A stretch of DNA of 64,000 bases, taken from NCBI GenBank assembly GCA_050015355.1, contig JBEKBO010000010.1, positions 5,279 through 69,278 on the forward strand, written 5' to 3'. Positions 44,424-52,550 of the stretch are shown here, piece after piece (the stretch's first letter is position 1; each line of letters begins with the position of its first letter). The notes under the pieces were generated by a model. It had not been told where the DNA came from. It was given only the letters and a program-made list of their open reading frames with translations, and did not search any database. The translations under genes and the position numbers were made by a program. This DNA comes from CAWBRT01 sp050015355. Lineage in GTDB: Bacteria > Acidobacteriota > Terriglobia > Terriglobales > Acidobacteriaceae.

Positions 44424-44590
44424 CCCATCGCCAGCTCATCGGCGGATTCCAGTGGAGTTCCGCACGCGCGACATATCACGGCTGAGCAATCTCCGCACAC
44501 CAGCGGGTCTTCCACTTTACGCGCACAGCTTGGGCAGTAGAGCAGCGAGTCTTGATCACCTTGCTTCGGGGTGCTTGCGTTCTCCACCAT
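44420..44590 (-). CDS. Small double zinc-ribbon protein (56 aa)
   Basis: Read directly from the minus strand: it starts MVENASTPKQGDQDSLLYC and has four cysteine pairs or near-pairs, CPSC, CGDC and CRAC plus surrounding residues, ending ADELAMG. The CxxC pattern fits two rubredoxin/zinc-ribbon knuckles. The last codons overlap the next gene as ATGA (44420-44423), which strongly supports translation. First gene of the operon with the saccharopine-dehydrogenase-like and DoxX genes. Confidence 0.75.
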   Translation of the reverse strand: MVENASTPKQGDQDSLLYCPSCARKVEDPLVCGDCSAVICRACGTPLESADELAMG

Positions 44591-44634
44591 GGTTCTGCGA
44601 CTGTAGCATAAGCCAGGAGGAGTTCATCAATCCA

Positions 44635-45378
44635 ATGCAGGGCAAAGATGCGGACGAGAAGCTACGACAGGGGTTCAATAACTGGGTGCTAACCGGCCGC
44701 GCGGACGGCATGGAAAGCCGCCACCTCAGCATCGCGGAGCAGACCATACGCCGCATGGACTTGAAGCCCGGCGAACGTGTGCTGGATCTCGGATGCGGCA
44801 CCGGCTGGGCAACCAGGGTTATCGCGCGTCTCGTGGCCGAGGGGCCGGTGGGTTTTGGACAGGTCATTGGCCTTGACATTTCCGACGAGATGATCGCGCG
44901 CGCCCGCGAGGCGTCGAGGGAATTCGAAAACATTCTTTTCGTCTGGAGTTCAGCGGAAAAGATTCCGTGGGAAGAGAACTACTTCAACAAAGTGCTCTCG
45001 ATTGAGGCGTTCTACTACTATCCCGATCAGGAGCGGGTGCTTACCGAGATGTTCCGGGTCATGGCTCCCAAGGCACAGCTATATATCCTGATCAATCTCT
45101 ACAAAGAGAACCCCCATTCGCTGCGCTGGGTAGACAAGCTGGGCATTCCGATTCATGTGCGCTCAGAGAACGAATATGCAGAGATGCTGAAACGTCACAC
45201 GTTCGAGGAGATCGAAATCCATCACGTCCCGGATGAGTCGCCGACTCGAGTCGACTACCAGGGAGCCGGGTTCGGTAATGCCCAGGAATTGAGCGACTAC
45301 AAGCGGATTGGCGCTCTGTTGTTGATCGCGCGCAAGCCGGACTTCCTGACGCCGCCTCGCGGAATCGAGATCTATTGA
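44635..45378 (+). CDS. SAM-dependent methyltransferase (class I, small-molecule type)
   Basis: 247 aa from ATG 44635, preceded by AGGAGG about 15 nt upstream. A longer frame to 44410 crosses the divergent zinc-ribbon gene and is rejected. SAM motif I is VLDLGCGTGWATRV; acidic motif II is IGLDISDEMIARARE; later IPWEENYFNKVLSIEAFYYY. It resembles UbiE/ArsM-like small-molecule methyltransferases. Substrate unknown; it stands divergent to the zinc-ribbon operon with a 44-bp gap. Confidence 0.88.
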   Translation: MQGKDADEKLRQGFNNWVLTGRADGMESRHLSIAEQTIRRMDLKPGERVLDLGCGTGWATRVIARLVAEGPVGFGQVIGLDISDEMIARAREASREFENILFVWSSAEKIPWEENYFNKVLSIEAFYYYPDQERVLTEMFRVMAPKAQLYILINLYKENPHSLRWVDKLGIPIHVRSENEYAEMLKRHTFEEIEIHHVPDESPTRVDYQGAGFGNAQELSDYKRIGALLLIARKPDFLTPPRGIEIY

Positions 45379-45468
45379 GTCATCGCCAAAACAGCGCGGC
45401 AGATCAGCGGCACAATAGAGTGAGTGCCGCTGATGCCAACGCCGATTCCCGTGCTTTCGTCTGCTCTG

Positions 45469-45837
45469 TTACGCAGCTTTGGCGGCGGTATCCACACGTT
45501 CAAACATGGAGTCGATTCTTTCAAGCAGCCGTTGCGGAATGTCGGGAACCATGTAATCCCGGCTTGGTAGCTGGACGATCGCGCCGACCATCAGCAGAAC
45601 AGCTTGCTTCGGATCGGTGCGTCTGATCCATTCGCAGAATTCAAACGCCATATCCGGCTGCTCACCAGCATTCACGACAATCAAATCGTAAGTGCCGGGT
45701 TTGCACCGCTGTCTGGCTTGTTGCAGATCGAGGGCGGGAAACACCCTATATCCGTTTTTTTTCAGAGCCGAGATTCGCTCTTTGCGCAGCTCCGGGTCGC
45801 GGTCTACCAACAACACCTTCAAAAAACCTGCATTCAT
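45469..45837 (-). CDS. Degenerate response-regulator receiver domain protein
   Basis: 122-aa single REC-like domain. The acidic pair is present (LLVDRDPELRK), but the phospho-acceptor Asp at the end of strand 3 is Asn: DLIVVNAGEQPD. The switch Thr/Ser and Lys region reads VLLMVGAIVQLPS without the expected Lys. Phosphorylation is therefore unlikely, and it may act as a constitutive or protein-binding pseudo-receiver. No kinase or output gene adjoins it. Confidence 0.8.
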   Translation of the reverse strand: MNAGFLKVLLVDRDPELRKERISALKKNGYRVFPALDLQQARQRCKPGTYDLIVVNAGEQPDMAFEFCEWIRRTDPKQAVLLMVGAIVQLPSRDYMVPDIPQRLLERIDSMFERVDTAAKAA

Positions 45838-46102
45838 AGCTCACTGTCCTTTTGCGGTGTGCCAGGGGTGTGACAGCAAGAGAGAGGCTGTTGATTGAGA
45901 GCGGGTTGCCATTTAGGAGAGGGTTAAGAGTGTTTTTCGAATGTCGGGCGAACCAGGAGGGGTTCGGCAACTCCCAATTAGGGAGTTCCCGGCTGCTTTT
46001 TGCCAGGGTGGCGGCTTCGCGAAGCCCGTTGTGACGAACATCACAGCGGGCTGGTTTATCCATGGGCGAAACTAGACCGTATACGAGGATACAGAGGTTT
46101 TC

Positions 46103-46663
46103 ATGGGTTGGATTGAGAACAAGTTCGAGAAGAATTTCGTCATCACGACCGTTGATTACGTTTTTAACTGGGCGCGCAAATCGGCCATCTGGCCCATGAC
46201 CTTCGGCCTTGCCTGCTGTGCCATCGAAATGATTGCGGCTTCGGCAGCGCGCTACGATATCGCCCGGTTCGGTTCCGAGGTGTTTCGCCCCAGCCCGCGC
46301 CAGAGCGATCTGATGATCGTGGCAGGCACTGTCAGCCTCAAGATGGCCCCCGTCGTCCAGCGCATTTATGCCCAGATGCCGGACCCGAAGTGGGTCATCG
46401 CCATGGGCGCCTGCGCTTCAGTCGGCGGTCCGTTCAATACCTACGCGGTATTGCAGGGCGTGGACAAAATCGTCCCGGTTGACGTTTACACGATTGGCTG
46501 CCCGCCGCGTCCGGAGAACCTGTTTTACGCGCTGCTGAAGCTACAGGATAAGATCGACACCATGAGCATCGCCAAGAGGCCAACGCAGGTGCGGCTCGCC
46601 GAAGGCATGGTCGAGGACTTCAAGCGCAACGTCCAGATTTCGCAGACGCTCCAGCCAAAGTAA
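46103..46663 (+). CDS. nuoB: NADH-quinone oxidoreductase subunit B
   Basis: 186 aa. Ligands of iron-sulfur cluster N2 are visible: LACCAIEM (Cys38-Cys39), GACASVGGPF and IGCPPRPENL. Complex I subunit passing electrons to quinone at the membrane face. The other nuo genes are not in this part of the window, so this is a separate nuoB. A very good terminator lies 60 bp downstream, closing it as a single-gene unit. N-terminal hydrophobic stretch is normal. Confidence 0.96.
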   Translation: MGWIENKFEKNFVITTVDYVFNWARKSAIWPMTFGLACCAIEMIAASAARYDIARFGSEVFRPSPRQSDLMIVAGTVSLKMAPVVQRIYAQMPDPKWVIAMGACASVGGPFNTYAVLQGVDKIVPVDVYTIGCPPRPENLFYALLKLQDKIDTMSIAKRPTQVRLAEGMVEDFKRNVQISQTLQPK

Positions 46664-46724
46664 GCTGTCCGTCAGACCAGGCCCGCAACACCGTGGGCCT
46701 GAAGAAGGGTTTACGTTCGATGCC

Positions 46725-46752
46725 AGCACAGCTTCGGCTGTGCTATTTTTTT
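46725..46752 (+). terminator. Rho-independent terminator of nuoB
   Basis: Stem agcacagc, UUCG-type tetraloop ttcg, stem gctgtgct, then ATTTTTTT. A second hairpin caggccc...gggcctg (46678-46701) precedes it. Confidence 0.95.
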
Positions 46753-46852
46753 CGAATAGCCGCGCGCCGTTGCGGGAGATGCGGACACGCGAGGAAATCA
46801 GCTACAAAGCCGGACAAAGTTGTGGTACGGTCGAAGGTCCAGCGGAGAACTT

Positions 46853-47506
46853 ATGAAACGCCGATTCCTGTTCACACTTGGGATCCTGATGCTGTGCGTT
46901 GCTGCACTCGAAGGACAGTCACGGAAAACAATCTGCGATGCGGCCGACAAAGAGAAAAACGAATCCAGCATGACGCGATTGTTCGGCATGACGACGGAGG
47001 AATTCGAGAAATCGGGGCTTTGTAACCTTTCCAACAGCGAATATGCCAGCCTGATCGCCTGGACGCTGAAGCGCGGCCCAAGCCGTGAGGGTGTTGACCC
47101 GCATCCAGCCAAGCGCATTTATGTCGAAATGGTGTTCGGTGAGGGGACGCCGAACGAAGTCAAGACCGCGTACCTGAGAGCGTTGAAGCCGTACAAGGAT
47201 GTCGAGGTGGTCGACCGGCCTCAGGCAGACCTTCAGATCGCGGTGCAGGCGTACCAGATGAAAACCGCGGCGGGGCGCGTTGCCGCCGTGTTGGTCGCGG
47301 CCAGGACCTTCAGGGCATGGAAGGTGGCGGACTTCGACGGTTACAAGATGCTGACCGAAGAATTGGCTCCCGAGACGATAGGGCATGCTTCCCCGGAAGA
47401 GTTGGCGGCGCTGGTTGCCGATCAAGTGGCCATGATCGACAGCAAGGTGTTCGAGTCGCTGCGAACGCAGTATCCCTATGTGGAAGCCGCCAAACATCGC
47501 CCGTGA
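46853..47506 (+). CDS. Exported hypothetical protein
   Basis: 217 aa from ATG 46853, chosen for GGAG upstream and the signal peptide MKRRFLFTLGILMLCVAALEG. The mature part is soluble and mixed alpha/beta, with IYVEMVFGEGTPNEVKTAYL and VDRPQADLQIAVQAYQM reminiscent of DUF4136-like or small periplasmic domains. No function assigned. It lies between the nuoB terminator and a convergent SAM-cleaving enzyme gene. Confidence 0.72.
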   Translation: MKRRFLFTLGILMLCVAALEGQSRKTICDAADKEKNESSMTRLFGMTTEEFEKSGLCNLSNSEYASLIAWTLKRGPSREGVDPHPAKRIYVEMVFGEGTPNEVKTAYLRALKPYKDVEVVDRPQADLQIAVQAYQMKTAAGRVAAVLVAARTFRAWKVADFDGYKMLTEELAPETIGHASPEELAALVADQVAMIDSKVFESLRTQYPYVEAAKHRP

Positions 47507-47677
47507 ATGCGGTTGGTTTTCAGGCGCGCGAAAAAGCAGATCCTTCGCTTCCCCACCCCAGCAATACAAATCAATACATAGATTCTTCGTTCGCTACGCT
47601 CGCTCAGAATGACACTTCAAGAGGTTATTGCGCGAACTTCTGGGACGCGACACTATCGTCTGCGCCGATTGCCCGCT

Positions 47678-48481
47678 CTACCGAAAAGTGAGAACGATTT
47701 CATCGCCGGAGCCGGCCTTGAGAGCCTGGGACGCCGCCGCGCCATTGCTTACGATTTCCAGATAACCGCTGGAACCCACAATGGCAAATGTCTCGCCGGG
47801 CGCGCCCTCCGCGTACGTTTTGCGCAAGCGCGTGAGCTGCTGTCCTTTGATCTCGAGCTGGAACGCCGGGGTCTCCGGCTGCACGAACTGCGGAAAATGC
47901 GCAATCGAAAAGTTCGTAATCAGGTTGCCGAATTTGTCTGCCTTGAGCACGATTCCGTGCGCCCGGTGCTCGCTCTCCATCGTGGGATTCAGGCGTGCTA
48001 AGCGCGCGTAATCGGTGATCGGCTCGCCGAAATTTGAAGGATCGATTCCCTTGGTGAGCCAGGCGGCTATGGGCGAGAAAACATCGCGGCCATGAAACGT
48101 GCGGCTGACCGGTTGCAAAAAGTAGTGCGCGGCGGTGATATGGCGAACCGTAACGCGTTCCTCGCGCTCGTAGATGAACGAGAAGACGCCGTTGTCGGGC
48201 CCCACGAAGCAATGCCTGCCGGCTTGCACCAGGATGGGACGGCGCTCGCCGCCAACGCCGGGATCGACAACCACCAGATGCACCGTCTCCGGCGGAAAAT
48301 ACGGGTAGGCCTGTGCGATCGTAAAGGCGCCGTCGACCACGCTGTAGGAAGCGACGTCATGCGAGATGTCCAGCAGGTTGGCCTCGGGATTGATCGTCAG
48401 GATCACGCCCTTCATCGCGCCTACAAAATGATCGCGCACGCCAAAATCAGTCGTAATGGTGATGATGTTCCGCGCGGGCAA
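47678..48481 (-). CDS. SAM hydroxide adenosyltransferase (DUF62/chlorinase-fluorinase family)
   Basis: 267 aa. The family motifs ITTDFGVRDHFVGAMKGV, DISHDV, VVVDPGVGGERRPI and GPDNGVFSF are all present, with the C-terminal beta domain (ADKFGNLITNF). Most bacterial members hydrolyse S-adenosylmethionine to adenosine and methionine rather than halogenate it. The TTG start has GGAG 9-10 nt upstream. It is 14 bp downstream of a membrane-protein gene. Confidence 0.9.
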   Translation of the reverse strand: MPARNIITITTDFGVRDHFVGAMKGVILTINPEANLLDISHDVASYSVVDGAFTIAQAYPYFPPETVHLVVVDPGVGGERRPILVQAGRHCFVGPDNGVFSFIYEREERVTVRHITAAHYFLQPVSRTFHGRDVFSPIAAWLTKGIDPSNFGEPITDYARLARLNPTMESEHRAHGIVLKADKFGNLITNFSIAHFPQFVQPETPAFQLEIKGQQLTRLRKTYAEGAPGETFAIVGSSGYLEIVSNGAAASQALKAGSGDEIVLTFR

Positions 48482-48495
48482 TGTTTAGTTCTCCG

Positions 48496-49104
48496 TCACC
48501 TTGTTATCCACCACAGGCGAACCACACATACCACAACCACGGTGTATGCCGCCAAGAACGATGCGATGGAAATGTGAGCCAATGGAGGCACACAACGGTA
48601 CAGGAGCATTATGCGCTTCAAAATCTTCTCCTGCCTCAACCATTGCTTCTGTTCTATCCTCTGTTCCCATGTCAGGTCAGCCTTTGGGTCAGCGGGTCTC
48701 TCAACTCTCATCTTGGTTGCCCACAGGTGCGTACCCACTTTGTCTAGGTCAGCCTTTTGGCTCGCCGAGTCTAGTTTGGCAATGCTGACAACGACGAAGT
48801 TATGGACAACTGCGCAGACGAGAGACACCCAGAGGGAGACGACAATCCCAACAAGCCAAGTGGCGTTCGCATGTAACGAGCCAGGTCGTAACTCGGATTT
48901 GGCAATCATTGCTATGCCAATGGACACAGCCACAGCAATGGAGGCAGCGTCCAGGGCGGAAAGCTTGTCGTAGAAACTGGTTCTGATATCAAGGTGTCGG
49001 CGGACTTCGTTCCGGTGCTCCGCAGAAGACTTTAGGTAGTCGTCGGAAGCAGCTTCGTACTCTTCCTGTAATTCGGCGAGGGTCTTGATGGTCTTGTCAT
49101 TCAT
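48496..49104 (-). CDS. Hypothetical protein with coiled-coil and membrane helices
   Basis: 202 aa from ATG 49104, preceded by AAGGAGCC at good spacing; the frame to 49188 is not needed. An N-terminal helical stretch (TLAELQEEYEAASDDYL) is followed by two membrane segments (AASIAVAVSIGIAMIA; LVGIVVSLWVSLVCAVVHNF), a charged cytoplasmic part and a last C-terminal helix (AAYTVVVVCVVRLWW). No family recognised. Codon use seems less G/C-biased than the neighbours, a mild hint of foreign origin. Confidence 0.7.
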   Translation of the reverse strand: MNDKTIKTLAELQEEYEAASDDYLKSSAEHRNEVRRHLDIRTSFYDKLSALDAASIAVAVSIGIAMIAKSELRPGSLHANATWLVGIVVSLWVSLVCAVVHNFVVVSIAKLDSASQKADLDKVGTHLWATKMRVERPADPKADLTWEQRIEQKQWLRQEKILKRIMLLYRCVPPLAHISIASFLAAYTVVVVCVVRLWWITR

Positions 49105-49288
49105 ACATGCGGCTCCTTGACCAGGAATCTCGTTCCTAACCCGTCCGGACAGCCGTTGGTTTTTCCAACATGAAGCGAAAGCCGACACTAGCCGACGACG
49201 GCGCTCCCGTCAAGCGAGAAGCTGTGTCACCGGGGCCCCGTGGACGCTGCCTGAGCCCGGGTGGCAGCTCGGGTGCTAGAATTCTCTT

Positions 49289-49332
49289 CCACCCCAACAT
49301 GCGCAACTACGGTGCATGCCGGGGACCCCGGC
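49289..49332. repeat. Dispersed palindrome next to the CNNM start codon
   Basis: ccaccccaacatgcgcaac ... ggtgcatgccggggaccccggc, with cat-gc/gc-atg inner stem. It ends 7 bp before ATG 49339, so any ribosome site is inside the palindrome. Confidence 0.8.
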
Positions 49333-49338
49333 TTCCGC

Positions 49339-50694
49339 ATGTTTACCTTCACGCTGTTGCGAATTCTGGCCGTGCTGCTCCTGGTTGCCGCCAATGCGTT
49401 CTTCGTGGCTGCCGAGTTTTCGCTGGTCAGCATCCGCGATACCCGGATCGAGCAGCTCATCGAGGCCAGGCGCATCGGCGCCCTCACCATCAGGAAACTC
49501 CACCGCAAACTCGACGAGGTGCTCAACGGCGTTCAGTTGGGCGTTACCATGGCGAGCCTCGCCCTTGGCTGGATCGGCGAGAACGCCCTCGCTCGCGTGC
49601 TGGAACAGCCGCTTGGACAGTTGCCTCACGCCGCCGTCTACGCGCATGGTATTTCGATCGCGGTGGCCTTCGGACTGATCACTTATTTCCACGTGATCCT
49701 CGGCGAGGTCGTGCCCAAGTCGGTTTCACTGCAACAGGCCGAGCGCGTGGCGTTGGCCGTTGCCAAGCCGCTGGACGTCTTCATGACGATCTTCAGCCCT
49801 CTGCTGAAGTTCATGGCGCGTTCCTCGCGCCTGGTGCTGCGCCTTTTCGGAACTCGTGAACTGCGCGCGGGCGGCGTCCATTCGGCGGAAGAGCTGAAGA
49901 TGATCGTGACCGCGAGCCGCCGCTTTGGGTTGATCCCGCTCGAACAGGAGGAGATGATTCACCGCGCTCTCGATCTGGAGACCGTCACGGTGCGCGAGGT
50001 GATGGTGCCGCGAGTCGATATTTTTTCGCTTCCCGCCGATATGCCGTTGGAAGAGGCCATGAAGCGCGTGGTGGAAGAACAGCACTCGCGTGTGCCTGTC
50101 TACGACCCGCAGCGCGGGACCGAAGCCATCATCGGGGTACTCTATTCCAAGGATCTGATGCGCTGGATGCAGTCTCGCCTTGCGCACGAGAGCGACGAAC
50201 GCGCCCGGCGGCAGACGGGATGGCGCGTGCGCCACATCATGCGCGATGTGCTGGTCGTTCCGGAGACGAAAATCCTGCCCGATCTGCTGGTGGAGTTCAA
50301 ACGGCGAAAGCGGCACCTGGCCGTGGTGGTGGACGAGTTCGGCTCGACCGCTGGCGTCGTGACCGTGGAAGACGTGCTCGAGCAGTTGGTGGGCGAAATC
50401 GAGGACGAATACGACATCGCGGTCCGGGCCTTGGTTGCCGGCCCCAACGTGATGGTGCTGGAAGGCTCGACCAACATCCGCGACCTGGAATCGCAGTATC
50501 AACTGCGCTTGCCGCGAGACGAGGGCTTCGAGACCCTCGCCGGCTTCGTCATGACCACCTTGCAGCGCATACCCAGGGAGGGCGATTCTTTCGAGTTCGC
50601 GGGGCGCCGCTACTCGGTCGAGCGCATGGATGGCAATCGCGTGGAAGCCGTGCGCATTGAGCAGCTCGCCCCCGTGGAAGAGGAGCACGCCTGA
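49339..50694 (+). CDS. CNNM/CorC-type transporter-associated protein (hemolysin family)
   Basis: 452 aa. CNNM (DUF21) membrane domain with about four helices (VAANAFFVAAEFSLVSIRD; LNGVQLGVTMASLALGWIGENAL), then two CBS domains (MVPRVDIFSLPADMPLEEAM; MRDVLVVPETKILPDLL) and a CorC/HlyC transporter-associated C domain (LRLPRDEGFETLAGFV). Members are thought to move or regulate Mg2+/Na+; the hemolysin label is historical. The stop codon overlaps the ATG of the following permease. Confidence 0.92.
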   Translation: MFTFTLLRILAVLLLVAANAFFVAAEFSLVSIRDTRIEQLIEARRIGALTIRKLHRKLDEVLNGVQLGVTMASLALGWIGENALARVLEQPLGQLPHAAVYAHGISIAVAFGLITYFHVILGEVVPKSVSLQQAERVALAVAKPLDVFMTIFSPLLKFMARSSRLVLRLFGTRELRAGGVHSAEELKMIVTASRRFGLIPLEQEEMIHRALDLETVTVREVMVPRVDIFSLPADMPLEEAMKRVVEEQHSRVPVYDPQRGTEAIIGVLYSKDLMRWMQSRLAHESDERARRQTGWRVRHIMRDVLVVPETKILPDLLVEFKRRKRHLAVVVDEFGSTAGVVTVEDVLEQLVGEIEDEYDIAVRALVAGPNVMVLEGSTNIRDLESQYQLRLPRDEGFETLAGFVMTTLQRIPREGDSFEFAGRRYSVERMDGNRVEAVRIEQLAPVEEEHA

Positions 50695-51611
50695 TGCTGC
50701 GCCAGTTCGCCACTCGTCTGCTCTACACGCTACCGGTTCTCTGGCTGGTGGTCAGCGTGGTTTTCCTGCTGATTCACATGGTGCCCGGCGATCCCATCCA
50801 GCAGATGCTTGGAGAAGGCGCGGCCAGCGCCGACATCGAAGCGGCCCGCCATGCTTACGGCCTCGACATTCCACTGGACAGGCAGTACGTCAATTACTGG
50901 AAGGGCGTGTTGCACGGCGATCTTGGCCGTTCGCTGCGCTTGAACCAGGAAGTTGTCCAGGTAATAGCGCGCGCTTATCCGGCGACCATGACTCTGACCT
51001 TTGCCGCGCTGCTGGTGGCCGTGGCGCTCTCGATTCCCGCCGGGGTTCGCTCGGCGCTGCGCCGCAACCGCTGGGACGACCGTCTGCTGAGCTTCGTTAG
51101 CCTGTTGGGGCTGTCGTTCCCCAACTTCGCTCTCGGACCGATCCTGATCTTGTTTTTCTCCATTCATCTCGGCCTGTTGCCGGTCTCCGGCGCCGGCACC
51201 TGGAAGTATCTGGTGCTGCCGTCGATTACGCTCGGCGGAGCGCTGGCGGCAATCCTGACGCGCATGGTGCGCACTTCCATGCTCGAGGAACTGGGGCAGG
51301 ACTACGTTCGCACCGCGCGCGCCAAAGGCTTGCCCGAGCGGCAGGTCATCTACGGCCACGCACTGCGCAATGCCTTGATCCCCATCGTCACGGTTCTGGG
51401 GTTACAGTTCGGCGCGCTGCTGGCGGGCGCCATCGTCACCGAGACCATTTTTTCCTGGCCGGGGATTGGCCGCCTCACGATCCAGGCTATTAGCAATCGC
51501 GATTACTACCTGGTGCAGGGATGCATCCTGTGCATCGGCCTGACCTATGTGGCCGTCAACTTTCTCACCGACATGGCATATTCGGCGCTCGACCCGCGGA
51601 TCAGACAATGA
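50694..51611 (+). CDS. ABC permease, DppB/OppB type
   Basis: 305 aa with six helices. The N-terminal TLPVLWLVVSVVFLLIHMVPGDPI and the EAA-loop LEELGQDYVRTARAKGLPERQVI with HALRNALIPIVTVLG are diagnostic of peptide/nickel-type inner-membrane permeases. Starts inside the CNNM stop (TGATG), so it is coupled to it. It pairs with the DppC-type gene that follows. No binding protein or ATPase is present in the cluster. Confidence 0.92.
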   Translation: MLRQFATRLLYTLPVLWLVVSVVFLLIHMVPGDPIQQMLGEGAASADIEAARHAYGLDIPLDRQYVNYWKGVLHGDLGRSLRLNQEVVQVIARAYPATMTLTFAALLVAVALSIPAGVRSALRRNRWDDRLLSFVSLLGLSFPNFALGPILILFFSIHLGLLPVSGAGTWKYLVLPSITLGGALAAILTRMVRTSMLEELGQDYVRTARAKGLPERQVIYGHALRNALIPIVTVLGLQFGALLAGAIVTETIFSWPGIGRLTIQAISNRDYYLVQGCILCIGLTYVAVNFLTDMAYSALDPRIRQ

Positions 51612-52483
51612 CCACCAGACCGCTTGAGCAACCCGCGGCCCGACGCGCCTGGGCACCGATTCGGCGGAATCCGCTGGCGATGAGTGGCGTGGTGCTCATC
51701 GGTGTCTTCACTTTGTTTGCCGTCTTTGCGCCCTGGATCGCGCCGCGCGACCCAGCCTGGATCGATCTGCCTGCCCGGCTCGCCGGGCCCTCGCGTGCGC
51801 ACTGGTTCGGGACCGATGAGCTGGGCCGCGACATGCTCTCGCGCATCATCTACGGATCGCGTATTTCGATGCTGGTGGGCTCCAGCGTTGTCGCCGGATC
51901 GCTTGCGTTCGGCACCCTCATCGGTGCGCTCGCCGGCTACTATGGCGGCAGGTTCGACCGCTTCGTCAACGTAGTGGTGATGAACGCGTTCCTGTCGTTC
52001 CCCGGCATCCTGCTGGCAATTGCCTTTGTCGCCTTTCTTGGCCCGGGGCTGTTCAACCTCATCCTTGCGCTCGTCATCGGCGGATGGGTCGGCTACGCCC
52101 GCCTGGTGCGGGCGCAGGTGCTGGCGGCCCGCGAGCGCGAGTACGTGGAGGCGGCGCGTACGCTCGGCGCCGGCGACCTGCACATCATCACCCGTCATAT
52201 CCTGCCCAACATCGTGCAGCCGGTGATCGTGCAGGCCGCCATCGGCATGGCTGGCGCCGTGCTGGCCGAGGCCACCATGAGTTTTCTCGGTTTGGGAGTT
52301 CCTCCACCCGTGGCCAGTTGGGGCACCATGCTCAACGACGGCCGCTCTCACCTGTTTGACGCGCCGCACCTCGTCTTGTTTCCCGCCGGAGCCGTGATGC
52401 TCGCCGTGCTGTCGTTCAACTTTATCGGCGATGCGCTGCGAGACTATCTCGACCCGCGATCAAGGATGGAGACGGGAATTTAA
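51608..52483 (+). CDS. ABC permease, DppC/OppC type
   Basis: 291 aa from ATG 51608, overlapping the DppB stop by 4 nt. It has six helices and the EAA-loop LAAREREYVEAARTLGAGDLHII with ILPNIVQPVIVQ, plus HWFGTDELGRDMLSRIIYGSR, typical of DppC. It completes a permease pair. The ATPase (DppD/F) and the solute-binding protein must be encoded elsewhere. The next gene on the strand is a TrmB regulator behind its own promoter. Confidence 0.92.
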   Translation: MTTRPLEQPAARRAWAPIRRNPLAMSGVVLIGVFTLFAVFAPWIAPRDPAWIDLPARLAGPSRAHWFGTDELGRDMLSRIIYGSRISMLVGSSVVAGSLAFGTLIGALAGYYGGRFDRFVNVVVMNAFLSFPGILLAIAFVAFLGPGLFNLILALVIGGWVGYARLVRAQVLAAREREYVEAARTLGAGDLHIITRHILPNIVQPVIVQAAIGMAGAVLAEATMSFLGLGVPPPVASWGTMLNDGRSHLFDAPHLVLFPAGAVMLAVLSFNFIGDALRDYLDPRSRMETGI

Positions 52484-52497
52484 GAGGGCGTCAGCAA

Positions 52498-52546
52498 TTG
52501 ACACCACTATCACGTGGTGCTATTATGGCACCACTAAACAGTGGTG
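52498..52546 (+). promoter_or_regulatory. trmB promoter with two identical palindromic operators
   Basis: TTGACA (52498-52503), 17 bp, TATTAT (52521-52526). Operator 1, CACCAC-N6-GTGGTG (52502-52519), covers the end of -35 and the spacer. Operator 2, the same CACCAC-N6-GTGGTG (52529-52546), covers the transcription start. Centres are 27 bp apart, and ATG 52551 follows directly. It is probably autoregulated by TrmB. Confidence 0.85.
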
Positions 52547-52550
52547 TTTT

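Noticed and set aside
44410..44634. 75-residue N-terminal extension of the methyltransferase
   Set aside because: Runs antisense through the zinc-ribbon gene. AGGAGG supports the ATG at 44635.
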